From contig CAKSCN010000001.1 in assembly GCA_934444485.1 (NCBI GenBank), forward strand, positions 1 through 64,000: a stretch of 64,000 nt of DNA. The letters are read 5' to 3'. Positions within the stretch are counted from its first letter, which is position 1, and every line of letters starts with the position of its first letter. The stretch is from an uncultured Eubacteriales bacterium (GTDB lineage Bacteria > Bacillota > Clostridia > Oscillospirales > CAG-382). The notes below the pieces were generated by a model. That model had not been told where the DNA came from, searched no databases, and worked only from the letters and a program-made list of their open reading frames with translations. Shown here in pieces: positions 46,861 through 56,892 of this stretch. The position numbers were made by a program, and so were the translations under genes.

Positions 46861-48588
46861 ATGCTTTCAAAGAGTAATTATAGCAAGCAACAGCTGATGT
46901 TGCTGTTTCCAAACTTGTTGTGTATGCTGTGTGCAGGCGGATTCAATTGGCAATACTGCATTATTCCGTTGATACTTATGGGAATATACCTCGCATTAAA
47001 TTTCAAAAGAATAAACGGAACGCTCGGTATTGCTTCGCTGGCTTTACTTATTCTGCTAACGGCATCCGTGGTGTCAACAAAAGGTGATCCAAAGAGTGCG
47101 GTTTATGAAAGTGAAAAATTACTTTGCTTCATATCAGCTTTGCTCATTGGCAGTACAACCGACAAAAAAAGCATATGCGGTATTTACGGTTTATGTATGA
47201 CTTTTCTGGCAGCAATCGGTTTGTTTGCATACTGTTTTCACCTTAATTTTGCGGACTTAATTCTTGACGACAGATATTTTTTGCGGTTACAATCCTCTGT
47301 TCAGTATGCAAACACAACTGCGTGTCTGCTGGCGTGCGGATACTTTTTCTCTATTGATACCGTATTAAGAGTCAATACATCTCTCAAGAGATGCATATCG
47401 CAAATGATTCTTCTCTCATTGTACCTGACGTTTTCAAAAGCGTGCATTCCCATCTTTATTGCGGTATGCGTACTGTTAGTTCTGAAAAGGATTAATTGCA
47501 GGCTCATTATTGTCAGACAAAATATAATCGCAATGTTATTCTTCATACCTATTGCAATATGTGTTAAATACAACATATGCTTATTAGCCGGGATGCTTGC
47601 TATTGCCTGTATTCTGCTTGGCGGGTATGCGGATAATCATGAGTGGGATTTGTCTAAACTTTGGCTTGTATTTCTTGCATGCGCACTGATTGTTTCTTTG
47701 ACAATTGCGATAAAATACCCTGTTGTTTTCGATTCTCTGCACCAAAGAATGGCGTTTATGAAAGACGCATGGGGTGCAACAAAAAAATATCCATGGGGAT
47801 TCGGAAGCGGAAGCTGGGAGGTACTGCAATACAAATTTCAAACCGCCTCATACAGCGTCGGACTTATACATAATGGGTGGTTACAAATATTGTTCGACAA
47901 CGGTGTAATATTTTTAGCTGTTATAACGACACTAACGGTATTCACGATGTATACGCTAAGAAAAAGAAAAGACCACCTCATGTTTTCAGTGATTTCAATT
48001 ATTTCTCTGCATTCCTTTGTGGATTTTGATTTTTCCTTTCCCATTGTACTAATGATATTCGGAATGATTATCGGTTCAACATTAGATATCGACTCAGGGA
48101 AAGGGATTGTTCATATTGGCAGATTGTGTTCCTTTGTGTTTTTGGCAGCCCTTGCAATAACGTCAATCCATATGAGTCGGGAATACATATTGAGAAACTC
48201 ATTAGAACGAAATTACATGCGAAATGATTTATGGGAAGCAGAGCAAAGAGGCATTATACTTGAGAAACTGTGTCCATACGACGCCAAGCTTCAGATATCA
48301 ATTGGCATGATGGAGTTCTTACAAAACGAAGACACAGCCGCATTGAGAGAACGACTCCGCAAAGCAGTCAGCATATCGCCCAATGATCCAAGCGTTTACA
48401 AGTACTATATGAAGTACTCGCTTGATACGGATAATGTTTATGATATGTGCTGCCATTACATAGATCTTTGTCCAATGCAGGAGGGAACAATGGAGTACAT
48501 TAACGATTATACAAAGGAGGCATACAACAAAGGGATAATAACCGCAAAAGAACGAGAAGATATTTTAAAAAAACTCAATAGTCACTAA
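46861..48588 (+). CDS. O-antigen ligase/polymerase-like membrane protein
   Basis: 575 residues with about twelve hydrophobic segments (about 10-435), a large extracytoplasmic loop containing KKYPWGFGSGSWEVLQY and GLIHNGWLQILFDNGVIFL (typical of the Wzy/WaaL fold), and a soluble helical C-terminal part (about 440-575) that looks TPR-like. Family members join or polymerise glycans on the outer face of the membrane. It starts only 17 bp after the dockerin-amidase gene with no terminator between, so the two are probably co-transcribed. It could glycosylate the neighbouring secreted proteins or build a surface glycan (inference). The ribosome binding site is weak. Confidence 0.8.
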   Translation: MLSKSNYSKQQLMLLFPNLLCMLCAGGFNWQYCIIPLILMGIYLALNFKRINGTLGIASLALLILLTASVVSTKGDPKSAVYESEKLLCFISALLIGSTTDKKSICGIYGLCMTFLAAIGLFAYCFHLNFADLILDDRYFLRLQSSVQYANTTACLLACGYFFSIDTVLRVNTSLKRCISQMILLSLYLTFSKACIPIFIAVCVLLVLKRINCRLIIVRQNIIAMLFFIPIAICVKYNICLLAGMLAIACILLGGYADNHEWDLSKLWLVFLACALIVSLTIAIKYPVVFDSLHQRMAFMKDAWGATKKYPWGFGSGSWEVLQYKFQTASYSVGLIHNGWLQILFDNGVIFLAVITTLTVFTMYTLRKRKDHLMFSVISIISLHSFVDFDFSFPIVLMIFGMIIGSTLDIDSGKGIVHIGRLCSFVFLAALAITSIHMSREYILRNSLERNYMRNDLWEAEQRGIILEKLCPYDAKLQISIGMMEFLQNEDTAALRERLRKAVSISPNDPSVYKYYMKYSLDTDNVYDMCCHYIDLCPMQEGTMEYINDYTKEAYNKGIITAKEREDILKKLNSH

Positions 48589-48601
48589 GGAGATGATTTC
48601 T

Positions 48602-50128
48602 TTGAAAGATTACTGGAAGGTAATAAGCCTCGTACTTACCTTGTCGGTAATGATGTCCTATGTTTGCATTTGTTTGGCAGGGACAGACACTGCGGAAAAT
48701 ATCACAAAAGCCGTTGGAGATGTAATTAACGGTCTTGATGATATTGGAAACGGACCGACAGATAAAACAAAAACAGAATCCGTCGAAAACATTTCGGACG
48801 TTGAAGATGATTTGGCGGAAATCATGTCGGAAAACACCGTAAACAGTGTCAGGGGAGATGTATACAGCCTCAGGATTGCCGCCGAAAACGGAAAAGTCGG
48901 AGACACGATAACCGTCACTGTATCTATCCCGTCAAGAGCCAACGGTACAGGGGCAGTCGGCGGAAGCTTCAATCTTGTGTACGATAACGCAAAAATGAAC
49001 CTTGTAGAAGCAACAACAGGAGAGCTTATTTCCGGCTGCGCATCGTCACTCAACCCTAATTTTGCGCCAAATAAAATAAGGCTCTCATTTGCCGGGACAA
49101 GCGAACTATCGGCAAACGGCGGAGCCCTTGTGACGGCTAAATTTAAATATAAAGCCGCAGGCACGGCAATATTTTCGGCGGAAGATTTGCAGCTTTGCGG
49201 TTTTGATTTAAGTCAATTTTATTGTACCGACTCTTCAAAATCGGTTACGATAACCTCGGCAAGCACAACCGTCTCCGTCACCGGAGTCTCGCTTAACAAA
49301 TCTTCGGCAACGCTCAATGTCGGCGACACAACGACGCTCACCGCAACCGTTGCTCCTTCAAATGCAACAAACAAAAATGTTACATGGACATCGTCGAACA
49401 CGGCTGTTGCAACCGTATCAAACGGTGTTGTCACCGCAAAGAAAGCCGGAACGGCGACGATTACCGTTAAAACCGCAGACGGCAATAAGACCGCAACGTG
49501 CAGCGTGACGGTGAAGGCGGCAACTGACAATTCTAAAGCCAGATTTACTTTTAGCGAAGCTACTGGGCGTCCTGGCAATCAGGTAAAGATTACTCTTAGT
49601 TTAAAATCTGCTGAAACAATCAATTCGGTTGCATTGTCAGAAATTAGTTTTGACTCCAATGTACTGATATTCGACGGGTTCACGGATTATGACAATATTA
49701 GTGACTTGTCAATTCTTCCGCCGAGTTTTGATGCCGATAAAATGGCTATCATCTTCGCCTTGAAAAACGCAACAGCTTTTGACGGAAAAATATGTACACT
49801 AAATTTTAGAATTAAGGAAAATGCTACCGAAGGCGTGTATAATATCAACGCTAATTCTACAGTTAAATTTGGTTCAAAGTTAGTTTCGTCGTCTGTTACC
49901 GCCGGTGAGATAACAGTTTGTATGCAAATTCTTGGTGATATAGACGGTAATGAAACCGTAGATATTGATGATGCCGTGCTTTTATTCCAACATAGCATGC
50001 TTCCAGATCTTTACCCTGTCAAATATATCGGGAGCATGGACTTCAACAATGACGGCACAGTAGATATTGACGATGCTGTCCGCCTGTTCCAATACAGTAT
50101 GCTTCCGGATTTGTACCCCTTGAATTGA
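48602..50128 (+). CDS. Cohesin-Big2-cohesin-dockerin scaffoldin-like protein
   Basis: 508 residues. Signal peptide (about 1-27); cohesin domain 1 (about 84-218; GKVGDTITVTVSIP, GGSFNLVYDNAKMNLVEA); Big_2 Ig-like domain (about 223-305; TGVSLNKSSATLNVGDTTTL); cohesin-like domain 2 (about 310-441; ILPPSFDADKMAIIF); C-terminal dockerin (about 444-508) with DIDGNETVD and DFNNDGTVD loops. A TTG at 48602 is the likely start because AAGGAG lies 9 bp upstream; the ATG at 48593 would touch that site. It can bind two dockerin partners and itself dock to another cohesin, so it would be an adaptor scaffoldin (inference). Follows the ligase gene by 13 bp. Confidence 0.85.
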   Translation: MKDYWKVISLVLTLSVMMSYVCICLAGTDTAENITKAVGDVINGLDDIGNGPTDKTKTESVENISDVEDDLAEIMSENTVNSVRGDVYSLRIAAENGKVGDTITVTVSIPSRANGTGAVGGSFNLVYDNAKMNLVEATTGELISGCASSLNPNFAPNKIRLSFAGTSELSANGGALVTAKFKYKAAGTAIFSAEDLQLCGFDLSQFYCTDSSKSVTITSASTTVSVTGVSLNKSSATLNVGDTTTLTATVAPSNATNKNVTWTSSNTAVATVSNGVVTAKKAGTATITVKTADGNKTATCSVTVKAATDNSKARFTFSEATGRPGNQVKITLSLKSAETINSVALSEISFDSNVLIFDGFTDYDNISDLSILPPSFDADKMAIIFALKNATAFDGKICTLNFRIKENATEGVYNINANSTVKFGSKLVSSSVTAGEITVCMQILGDIDGNETVDIDDAVLLFQHSMLPDLYPVKYIGSMDFNNDGTVDIDDAVRLFQYSMLPDLYPLN

Positions 50129-50162
50129 ATTTGACTGATAAAAAATAGAGAGGACTTTAAAC

Positions 50163-53100
50163 ATGAAAAGAATAATAACAATACTTGTGGCGTTGATGAT
50201 GTGTTTTTCTTTTGTTATCGTGAATGCAAAAGAAGCTATCCCTGCTGAAGCTAAGTCGATTTTCACTTTGGAATCTTCCAAAGGCTACCTTGGTGAAACA
50301 GTTAAGATTAAGATTTCACTTAAATGCACGGAGGATATCAACTCCATAGCACTTTCAAGATTTAATTATGATGAAAATGTATTTGAGTTTGTTTCTTTTT
50401 CTGATTATGATCACATAAACGATATGACAATTCTTCCGCCAAGTTTCGACGAAGATGTAATCGCCATTTCTTTAGCTTTGAAAGAAACAAAAAAGTTCAG
50501 TGGAACCATTTGTACAGCAACGTTTAAAATAAATTCAAATGCAGAACCCGGTACATATACAATTTCTGCAGAGCCGCTAACTAAAAAGAAGTCTGATATT
50601 GTGGATTCTTTCACAATTCCTGCTGAAATAGTAGTATCAGATAGGCCTAAGAAAGACTTCCCCTCGACGATAAAGTTTGAGGACAAGGAAGTTGAGTACA
50701 ACGGCAAGGAACAGTCGATAACGGTATCCGGCAAGCTTCCTGCCGGAACAGAGGTTGAGTACAACAATACCAATAAGGCAACGGACGCCGGAGAATACAA
50801 GGCCGAAGCTATTCTCACAGCTCCCGGTTACAACGAGAAAAAGCTTGAAGCAAACCTCACCATTCTTCCGAAAGCAATCACCGCAAGCGGAGTAACCGCC
50901 GAAAACAAGACCTATGACGGTACTGATGAAGCGAAGATAAGCGGCGGAAAAATCGAAGGAATAGAGGAGGGCGATGACGTTAACGCCACCTGTCCCGAAA
51001 CAGGAAAATTCGCAAGTGCCAATGCGGGCAACGGTATTTCTGTTACTGCTTCCGATATTGTTCTCAGCGGTGCTGACGCTCATAATTATAAAATTGCGAA
51101 GCAGCCGTCGCTGAAAGCAAACATCACTCCCGCCCCCATAACCGTAACCGCAGACAACAAGAGCATGAGAAAGGGCGACAGCCTTCCCGAACTTACCTAC
51201 AGTGTAACAGACGGTGAACTGTTCGACGATAACGCACTCTCCGGCAAGCTTGCAACAAAGGCGAACGGTTCCAAGACAGGCGAATTTGACATAACAGTCG
51301 GCACACTCAAGGCTTCCGCAAACTACAAGATGACCTTTATCGGCGGAAAGCTTACCGTCTCCGATAAAAAAGCACAGGATGTGGTTATCGCAAAGGTTGA
51401 CAAAAAGACATACGGCGACGCTTCCTTCTCAATTGCTCCCGAATCCGACGGCAACTCCGAGCTCGGCACATTTACATACAAAAGCAGCAACTCCGATATA
51501 GCGGAAATCGACAGCAACGGCAACGTTATAATAAAGGCGGCGGGAAATGTTTCCCTGACAGTAGAACGTGCCGGAAATGACAACATCGCAGATTTCAGCA
51601 CTACCGTTAAGCTCAATGTTGCCAAGGCTAAGATTACGGTTACCGCAAATGCCGCTACAAAGCGTTTCGGCACTCAGGACCCCGAGCTTACCTATACGTA
51701 CACAGGCGAGTTGGTCGGTGCGGACGAATTCACGGGTGCTCTTTCGAGAAAATCCGGCGAAAAGATAGGCAAGTACGCCATTACCATCGGCACACTCTCC
51801 CTCGGCAAAAACTACGACATCTCTTTTGTCGGTGCAACCTTTGAAATTACCGACAAGACGCCGCAGAATATCACAGTTTCGTGCGACAGCGAAAAAACCT
51901 ACGGCGACGACGATTTCAAGATTACCGTCACCCCCGACGCCGTTTCCGGACTTACAGCATTCACTTATGAAAGCAGTAATACCAACGTTATTGAGGTCTC
52001 CGCAGACGGCACCGTTACCGTAAAAGCAGCCGGTGAAGCGACAATTACGGTAAAGCAAGCCGGGAACGATGAGTTTGCTCCTTTTGAAAAGACGATTGCA
52101 ATAAAGGTCGGCAAGAAGTCTGTCGGCATTGTTTCTCTCGATTTGGATAACAAGACCGTCATTTTCGATATTGATGCGGAGGGCATTTCACTTGACTTTG
52201 ACAAGCTTGTCATCGAAAGAGTAAAGGATTCGGAGAAGGTCAATGTAACCGGAATGGTTCTCACGGGCGAAAAGGCTGAGAACTACGCACTCACAACAGA
52301 GTCCTTTGAAACAACGGCGGATGCAGAAAATCTTGTGGATATCACCGTAAAGGCGTCCGGAGGTGATGTTGAAGGCGCAGGAACACACATAAAGAACAGC
52401 AAGGTAACTCTCACCGCAAAGCCTAACTCCGGTTACAGCTTTGACGGATACTACGTAGGCACAAAGCTTGTATTTGCCAAGGCGGTATATGAATTTGATG
52501 CTGCCGAAGATATTGAACTCACCGCAAAATTTACAAGACACAGTACCGGAAGTTCTTCCTCCGAGGTCTTTCCCGTGAAGGGCGGTGGAAACAGCGGCAC
52601 AAAGCAGGAGGTTGCCAAGATAACAGTAACCTTCGACACCAACGGCGGCAGTACAATACAGACACAGACTATTTCGACCGGTTGCACCGCAATAAGACCC
52701 ATGAACCCTGTAAAGGACGGATACATCTTTGACGGTTGGTATTCCGACAAAGAGCTTACCAAATCGTTTGCATTTGCGACAATTCTCAGAGAGAACACCA
52801 CAATTTACGCAAAGTGGGCACCCGGAGCGGAAATGGGTAAGAGACAGTTCGTACTCACCGTAGGAAGCATGAATGCGAACGTGTTCGGTGAATCAAAGGT
52901 AAATGATGTTGCTCCCATAGTCAAGAACAACCGCACCATGCTCCCGGCTCGTTTTGTTGCTGAAAACCTCGGTGCGACAGTTGAGTGGGACGCCGAAAAC
53001 CGTGTTGTCACCGTAAAGAATGCAACTGTAACGATTAAGATAACAATCGGTTCGGATATTGCGACAGTGAACGGCGTTGAAGAGAAGCTTGATTCTCCGG

Positions 53101-53219
53101 CATTCATAGAGAACAGCCGTACATACACTCCTGTTCGCTTTATTGCCGAAAAGCTTGGCGCAACCGTTGAATGGAATGCGGCAAGAAACGAGGTCGTTAT
53201 CACAAAGGCGGCTCGCTGA
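50163..53219 (+). CDS. Cohesin-bearing surface protein with MBG/YDG modules and stalk domain
   Basis: 1018 residues. Signal peptide (about 1-23); one cohesin-like domain (about 30-160) closely related to cohesin 2 of the preceding protein (DYDHINDMTILPPSFDEDV); a long series of YDG, MBG and Big2-like modules (about 165-790); a Ser/Gly linker; one InlB-type repeat (about 820-885); and a C-terminal pair of copper-amine-oxidase-N/stalk units (about 893-1018; RFVAENLGATVEWDAE, RFIAEKLGATVEWNAA). The stalk may fix the protein to the envelope, making this a candidate anchoring scaffoldin (inference). GAGAGGA precedes the ATG; a terminator follows at 53279. Confidence 0.85.
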   Translation: MKRIITILVALMMCFSFVIVNAKEAIPAEAKSIFTLESSKGYLGETVKIKISLKCTEDINSIALSRFNYDENVFEFVSFSDYDHINDMTILPPSFDEDVIAISLALKETKKFSGTICTATFKINSNAEPGTYTISAEPLTKKKSDIVDSFTIPAEIVVSDRPKKDFPSTIKFEDKEVEYNGKEQSITVSGKLPAGTEVEYNNTNKATDAGEYKAEAILTAPGYNEKKLEANLTILPKAITASGVTAENKTYDGTDEAKISGGKIEGIEEGDDVNATCPETGKFASANAGNGISVTASDIVLSGADAHNYKIAKQPSLKANITPAPITVTADNKSMRKGDSLPELTYSVTDGELFDDNALSGKLATKANGSKTGEFDITVGTLKASANYKMTFIGGKLTVSDKKAQDVVIAKVDKKTYGDASFSIAPESDGNSELGTFTYKSSNSDIAEIDSNGNVIIKAAGNVSLTVERAGNDNIADFSTTVKLNVAKAKITVTANAATKRFGTQDPELTYTYTGELVGADEFTGALSRKSGEKIGKYAITIGTLSLGKNYDISFVGATFEITDKTPQNITVSCDSEKTYGDDDFKITVTPDAVSGLTAFTYESSNTNVIEVSADGTVTVKAAGEATITVKQAGNDEFAPFEKTIAIKVGKKSVGIVSLDLDNKTVIFDIDAEGISLDFDKLVIERVKDSEKVNVTGMVLTGEKAENYALTTESFETTADAENLVDITVKASGGDVEGAGTHIKNSKVTLTAKPNSGYSFDGYYVGTKLVFAKAVYEFDAAEDIELTAKFTRHSTGSSSSEVFPVKGGGNSGTKQEVAKITVTFDTNGGSTIQTQTISTGCTAIRPMNPVKDGYIFDGWYSDKELTKSFAFATILRENTTIYAKWAPGAEMGKRQFVLTVGSMNANVFGESKVNDVAPIVKNNRTMLPARFVAENLGATVEWDAENRVVTVKNATVTIKITIGSDIATVNGVEEKLDSPAFIENSRTYTPVRFIAEKLGATVEWNAARNEVVITKAAR

Positions 53220-53278
53220 ACGTTTTTTGCGTGTATGCACTGTCCGAAAGAGTAAGTATCTGAGGGCATGATATATCT

Positions 53279-53306
53279 GCGTCCCTCCTCATGGGGGACG
53301 CTTTTT
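53279..53306 (+). terminator. Terminator after the second cohesin gene
   Basis: GCGTCCC (53279-53285) pairs with GGGGACGC, followed by TTTTT. It separates the cohesin gene from the lysozyme-dockerin gene, which may be partly readthrough-driven because no strong promoter is seen before its start. Confidence 0.85.
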
Positions 53307-53327
53307 ACAAAGAGCAGAGAGGAATGC

Positions 53328-56300
53328 ATGATAGTGAAAAAGCATCATCTGAAAAAAGTCTTTTCATTTGTATTTGCCGTTTTGGTGTGCCTGTGCGGCA
53401 TGCAATTTGTTGCGGCGGAAGAAAAGGAAGAAAGTTTATCTTTGGAGAATGAGGAGAATACTGAACCTAATGAGATAGAATCGGATTCTTTTCCATTCTA
53501 TTTCATTTCCGACGGCAAGCTATATAAAGCCGACAAGGATAGCGAAATACTGATCGACGGAGAGTATACATTTAAACAGATTTTTTCGGAGTACAGTCTT
53601 GTATTTGCGCGAGGGATTGACTCCGACGGCAACACACACGATGTAATTCTGGGAAATGCTGGAGAAGTAAACTTTGAAGGGAAGGATAAGATAATCGCTC
53701 TTCAATCCGTAACCGGCAGAGCAAACGAAACCACAATATATAACTATATCAGAAATACTATGGGATTAAACGAAGCAGCGGCTTGCGGAATGCTTGCAAA
53801 CATTCAGAATGAGTCCGGCTTTAATCCCACTGCCGAAGGAGATAACTATACAAGCTACGGCATTTGTCAATGGCACGCTTCACGCAAGGAAAGCCTGAAA
53901 AACTATTGTTCAAAAAACAGTCTTGACTACAGAACTTTAGATGGTCAGCTCAAATACCTCGAGTACGAGCTGAAAAACAGTTTTGCAGGTGTATGGAATC
54001 ATCTCAGGACAACTGAAAACACAGCCGACGGTGCTTATGACGCCGGCGCATATTGGTGTGCCTATTTTGAAAAACCGGCAGGTTACGGCGAATGGAAAAA
54101 CGGCGTATTAATTTATGGCAGTGTAACAATAGCCCGAGGAAATCTTGCGAAGAATACATATTGGGCAGAATATGGAACGTCCGTAGCTGCCTGCGACGGC
54201 TGGCTTTACACGCAGTACAATGACCCTGACGGGGAACACAGCATAAACGCAGACGCAGCTGTCGGAAACGAACTCGGAACTATTCCTACAGAAGACGGTT
54301 CAGGATGCGGATATGTCGTTGTCACAAAATACAGTTCCGACAGGAAATGGGGATATGTATCTTATAAAGGCGTTACCGGCTGGACTCGTCTCTATGAGCC
54401 GTATATCAAATATGTCAGCGATTATACCTGTCCTGTGGTCACCTTTAACGCCAACGGCGGCACACTTTCCGGCGACAGTACAAAAAAAGTCTACATAAAC
54501 ACATATTACGGCACACTTCCCACTGCTTCAAGAATCGGATATACATTCGACGGTTGGTACACCTCAACGCAAACACAGAATCCGAAGTATGAAATTACCG
54601 CAGATACCGTCGTTTCCGTTACGGTAGATCAAACCTATTATGCCCACTGGACGCCTAACAACTATACAATCAATTACAGTGCCAACGGCGGTACAGGTGC
54701 TCCGGCATCACAGACAAAGACACATGGTCAGAGTATAAACCTGAGCAGTTTAAAACCTACACGCACAGGATATACATTCAAGTGCTGGAACACTCAGGCA
54801 GACGGAAGCGGTACGGATTGGTATCCAAATGAAACCTACAGCACAAATAGAGATTTGTTTTTGTATGCTAAGTGGGAAAAAGTCAGTATAAGTAAAAGTT
54901 TGTTTTTGCACCCAAATTATGGAGATAACGAATCCATGCTGCTATGCTTCAACGAAAGCGGCGAATTTGCTGAAATTGCCCCGTTTGAAAGGGATGGCTA
55001 CGAACAAATAGGCTGGTCTCTCTCCCCCTCCTCATCCGAAATTGCTTATGGATTTGCTGATAACAACAGAACCTATATAACGTACGACGAAATGGATGGA
55101 GATGTTTACCTCTATGCGGTGTGGAAAGCAAATACATACACCATTACATACAACGCCAACGGCGGTACAGGTTCTCCCTCGTCGCAGACAAAGACACATG
55201 GTCAGAGTATAAATTTGAGAGACGCTACACCAACACGTATAGGGTACAATTTCTTGTTTTGGACAGTGACACCTGACGGAGGATCTTGTTGGTATCCGGG
55301 CGAAAGCTATGAAGGAAACAGGGATTTGCATTTGTATGCACAATGGGAAGCGAAAACTTACACGATCGCATATAACGCCAACGGCGGCACGGGTGCACCC
55401 TCGTCGCAGACAAAGACACATGGTAAAAGTATATACCTGATAAGTTCAACACCGACGAGGGATGGATACGATTTTATTTATTGGAACACAAGAGCGGACG
55501 GCAGCGGCGTGCGTTGGGATCCAAACGATAGCTATAGCATTGATGCAGATTTGTATTTATATGCTCAATGGAAATCTGTGATCACCCCCGGCGACATAAA
55601 CGGTGACGGTGAAATTGACTATGCGGATGCAGTCATGGCTTTGAAGCACGACTCCGGTCTTGTTACACTCACAGGTGACAAGCTCACTGCGGCCGATGTG
55701 AACAGTGACGGCGAGGTTGATTTCAACGATGCAGTTCTAATTCTTAAATACGACAGCGGGCTTATTTCGGAGTTCGATGTCATTTCAAAGGTTTATTTTG
55801 TCCCGGAAAACACAACATACCTGAAAGTCGGCGAGTACTTTAATGTTGACGCCGTTGCAAGGTATATGGACGGCAGATTCGAGCCATATGCCTCGAAACT
55901 GGATATGTATGTTTCTTCAGGTGAAAATGTCGTTTCCGTAAATGGTGTAAAGGTAACCGCCCTCAAAGAAGGCAACGCAACCGTGCGATTCAGAAATAAG
56001 GTGGGTGGGCTTGAAAATGAGAGCTTCTATATTGTTGTTACAGGTGATTCAAAAGATGAAAACACTATATCCACCATCACGCTTCCGGAAACAAGCGTCA
56101 CGCTTTATGTCGGCGACACATACGACATATCCGCCACAGCAACTTACAAAGACGGGAGCCAAAGGCTGTTTGAAAACACAGAGGCGTACATTTACAGTGG
56201 TTCAGATTATATCAGTCTCGACGGCAACACGATAACCGGGTTGAAAGCGGGAACTGCGAAAATCAGATTTAAGAACGAGTATCTCTCCAATAGGACTTTC

Positions 56301-56879
56301 ACTGTTTACATAATTGACGTCAGCTACAGAATAACCCGATCCTACGAAAAAGTCACTAATGCGGACGGCGAAAAGGTTCTCACCTACACAGTCTACAACC
56401 CCTACACGGGCAAAACGGAAGATATTGAGGCGGTAAACCCCAATGCCGCTATCGCTCCCGCCGGCACGATTCTTTCAAAATCAGACAGTTACTTGAACAA
56501 CGACGATGTTTACGGTACAATCAATCCAAATCTGTCATCGGGAAGTGTCGAGCTTAATACCACACTGAAGACCGACAAACTCGGCAAGCTCGGTTGGGTT
56601 GAAATTGAAAGCTATGACACAGATTTCGCCACTTTACGCGCTAATTTACGTGTTGTCGGCGATACAAATGTTTACAACATTACCGGCTCTACGACCGTTA
56701 CCTTCTTGGATTATTCCGAAGCAACGCTCAAGGTCGTGGACGCCACAGTTCTCGGTTCATCTTCGACGGCTTATCGGTACAAAAGCAACAAATCAAACAA
56801 GCTGAGAGCATTCATATCCGCAAAGAAATCTGCCGGAAGCGGATACGACGCCGCATTCGTTATGATTGTGCGTGATTGA
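53328..56879 (+). CDS. Secreted phage-type lysozyme with InlB repeats, internal dockerin and Ig-like domains
   Basis: 1183 residues. Signal peptide (about 1-27); a linker; a phage-tail-lysozyme domain (about 130-285) with likely catalytic Glu162 in NIQNESGFNP and GICQWHASR; an SH3-like segment (about 290-370; GYVVVTKYSSDRKWGYVSY); five InlB-type repeats (about 370-755), the third diverged; an internal dockerin (about 757-815; DINGDGEID, DVNSDGEVD); two Big_2-like domains (about 820-1000); and a C-terminal domain I do not recognise. ATG 53328 follows GAGAGGA; the frame is open further up without a site. It probably cuts the glycan strands of peptidoglycan. An internal rather than terminal dockerin is unusual. 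Confidence 0.87.
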   Translation: MIVKKHHLKKVFSFVFAVLVCLCGMQFVAAEEKEESLSLENEENTEPNEIESDSFPFYFISDGKLYKADKDSEILIDGEYTFKQIFSEYSLVFARGIDSDGNTHDVILGNAGEVNFEGKDKIIALQSVTGRANETTIYNYIRNTMGLNEAAACGMLANIQNESGFNPTAEGDNYTSYGICQWHASRKESLKNYCSKNSLDYRTLDGQLKYLEYELKNSFAGVWNHLRTTENTADGAYDAGAYWCAYFEKPAGYGEWKNGVLIYGSVTIARGNLAKNTYWAEYGTSVAACDGWLYTQYNDPDGEHSINADAAVGNELGTIPTEDGSGCGYVVVTKYSSDRKWGYVSYKGVTGWTRLYEPYIKYVSDYTCPVVTFNANGGTLSGDSTKKVYINTYYGTLPTASRIGYTFDGWYTSTQTQNPKYEITADTVVSVTVDQTYYAHWTPNNYTINYSANGGTGAPASQTKTHGQSINLSSLKPTRTGYTFKCWNTQADGSGTDWYPNETYSTNRDLFLYAKWEKVSISKSLFLHPNYGDNESMLLCFNESGEFAEIAPFERDGYEQIGWSLSPSSSEIAYGFADNNRTYITYDEMDGDVYLYAVWKANTYTITYNANGGTGSPSSQTKTHGQSINLRDATPTRIGYNFLFWTVTPDGGSCWYPGESYEGNRDLHLYAQWEAKTYTIAYNANGGTGAPSSQTKTHGKSIYLISSTPTRDGYDFIYWNTRADGSGVRWDPNDSYSIDADLYLYAQWKSVITPGDINGDGEIDYADAVMALKHDSGLVTLTGDKLTAADVNSDGEVDFNDAVLILKYDSGLISEFDVISKVYFVPENTTYLKVGEYFNVDAVARYMDGRFEPYASKLDMYVSSGENVVSVNGVKVTALKEGNATVRFRNKVGGLENESFYIVVTGDSKDENTISTITLPETSVTLYVGDTYDISATATYKDGSQRLFENTEAYIYSGSDYISLDGNTITGLKAGTAKIRFKNEYLSNRTFTVYIIDVSYRITRSYEKVTNADGEKVLTYTVYNPYTGKTEDIEAVNPNAAIAPAGTILSKSDSYLNNDDVYGTINPNLSSGSVELNTTLKTDKLGKLGWVEIESYDTDFATLRANLRVVGDTNVYNITGSTTVTFLDYSEATLKVVDATVLGSSSTAYRYKSNKSNKLRAFISAKKSAGSGYDAAFVMIVRD

Positions 56880-56892
56880 CACCTTTATCAGC

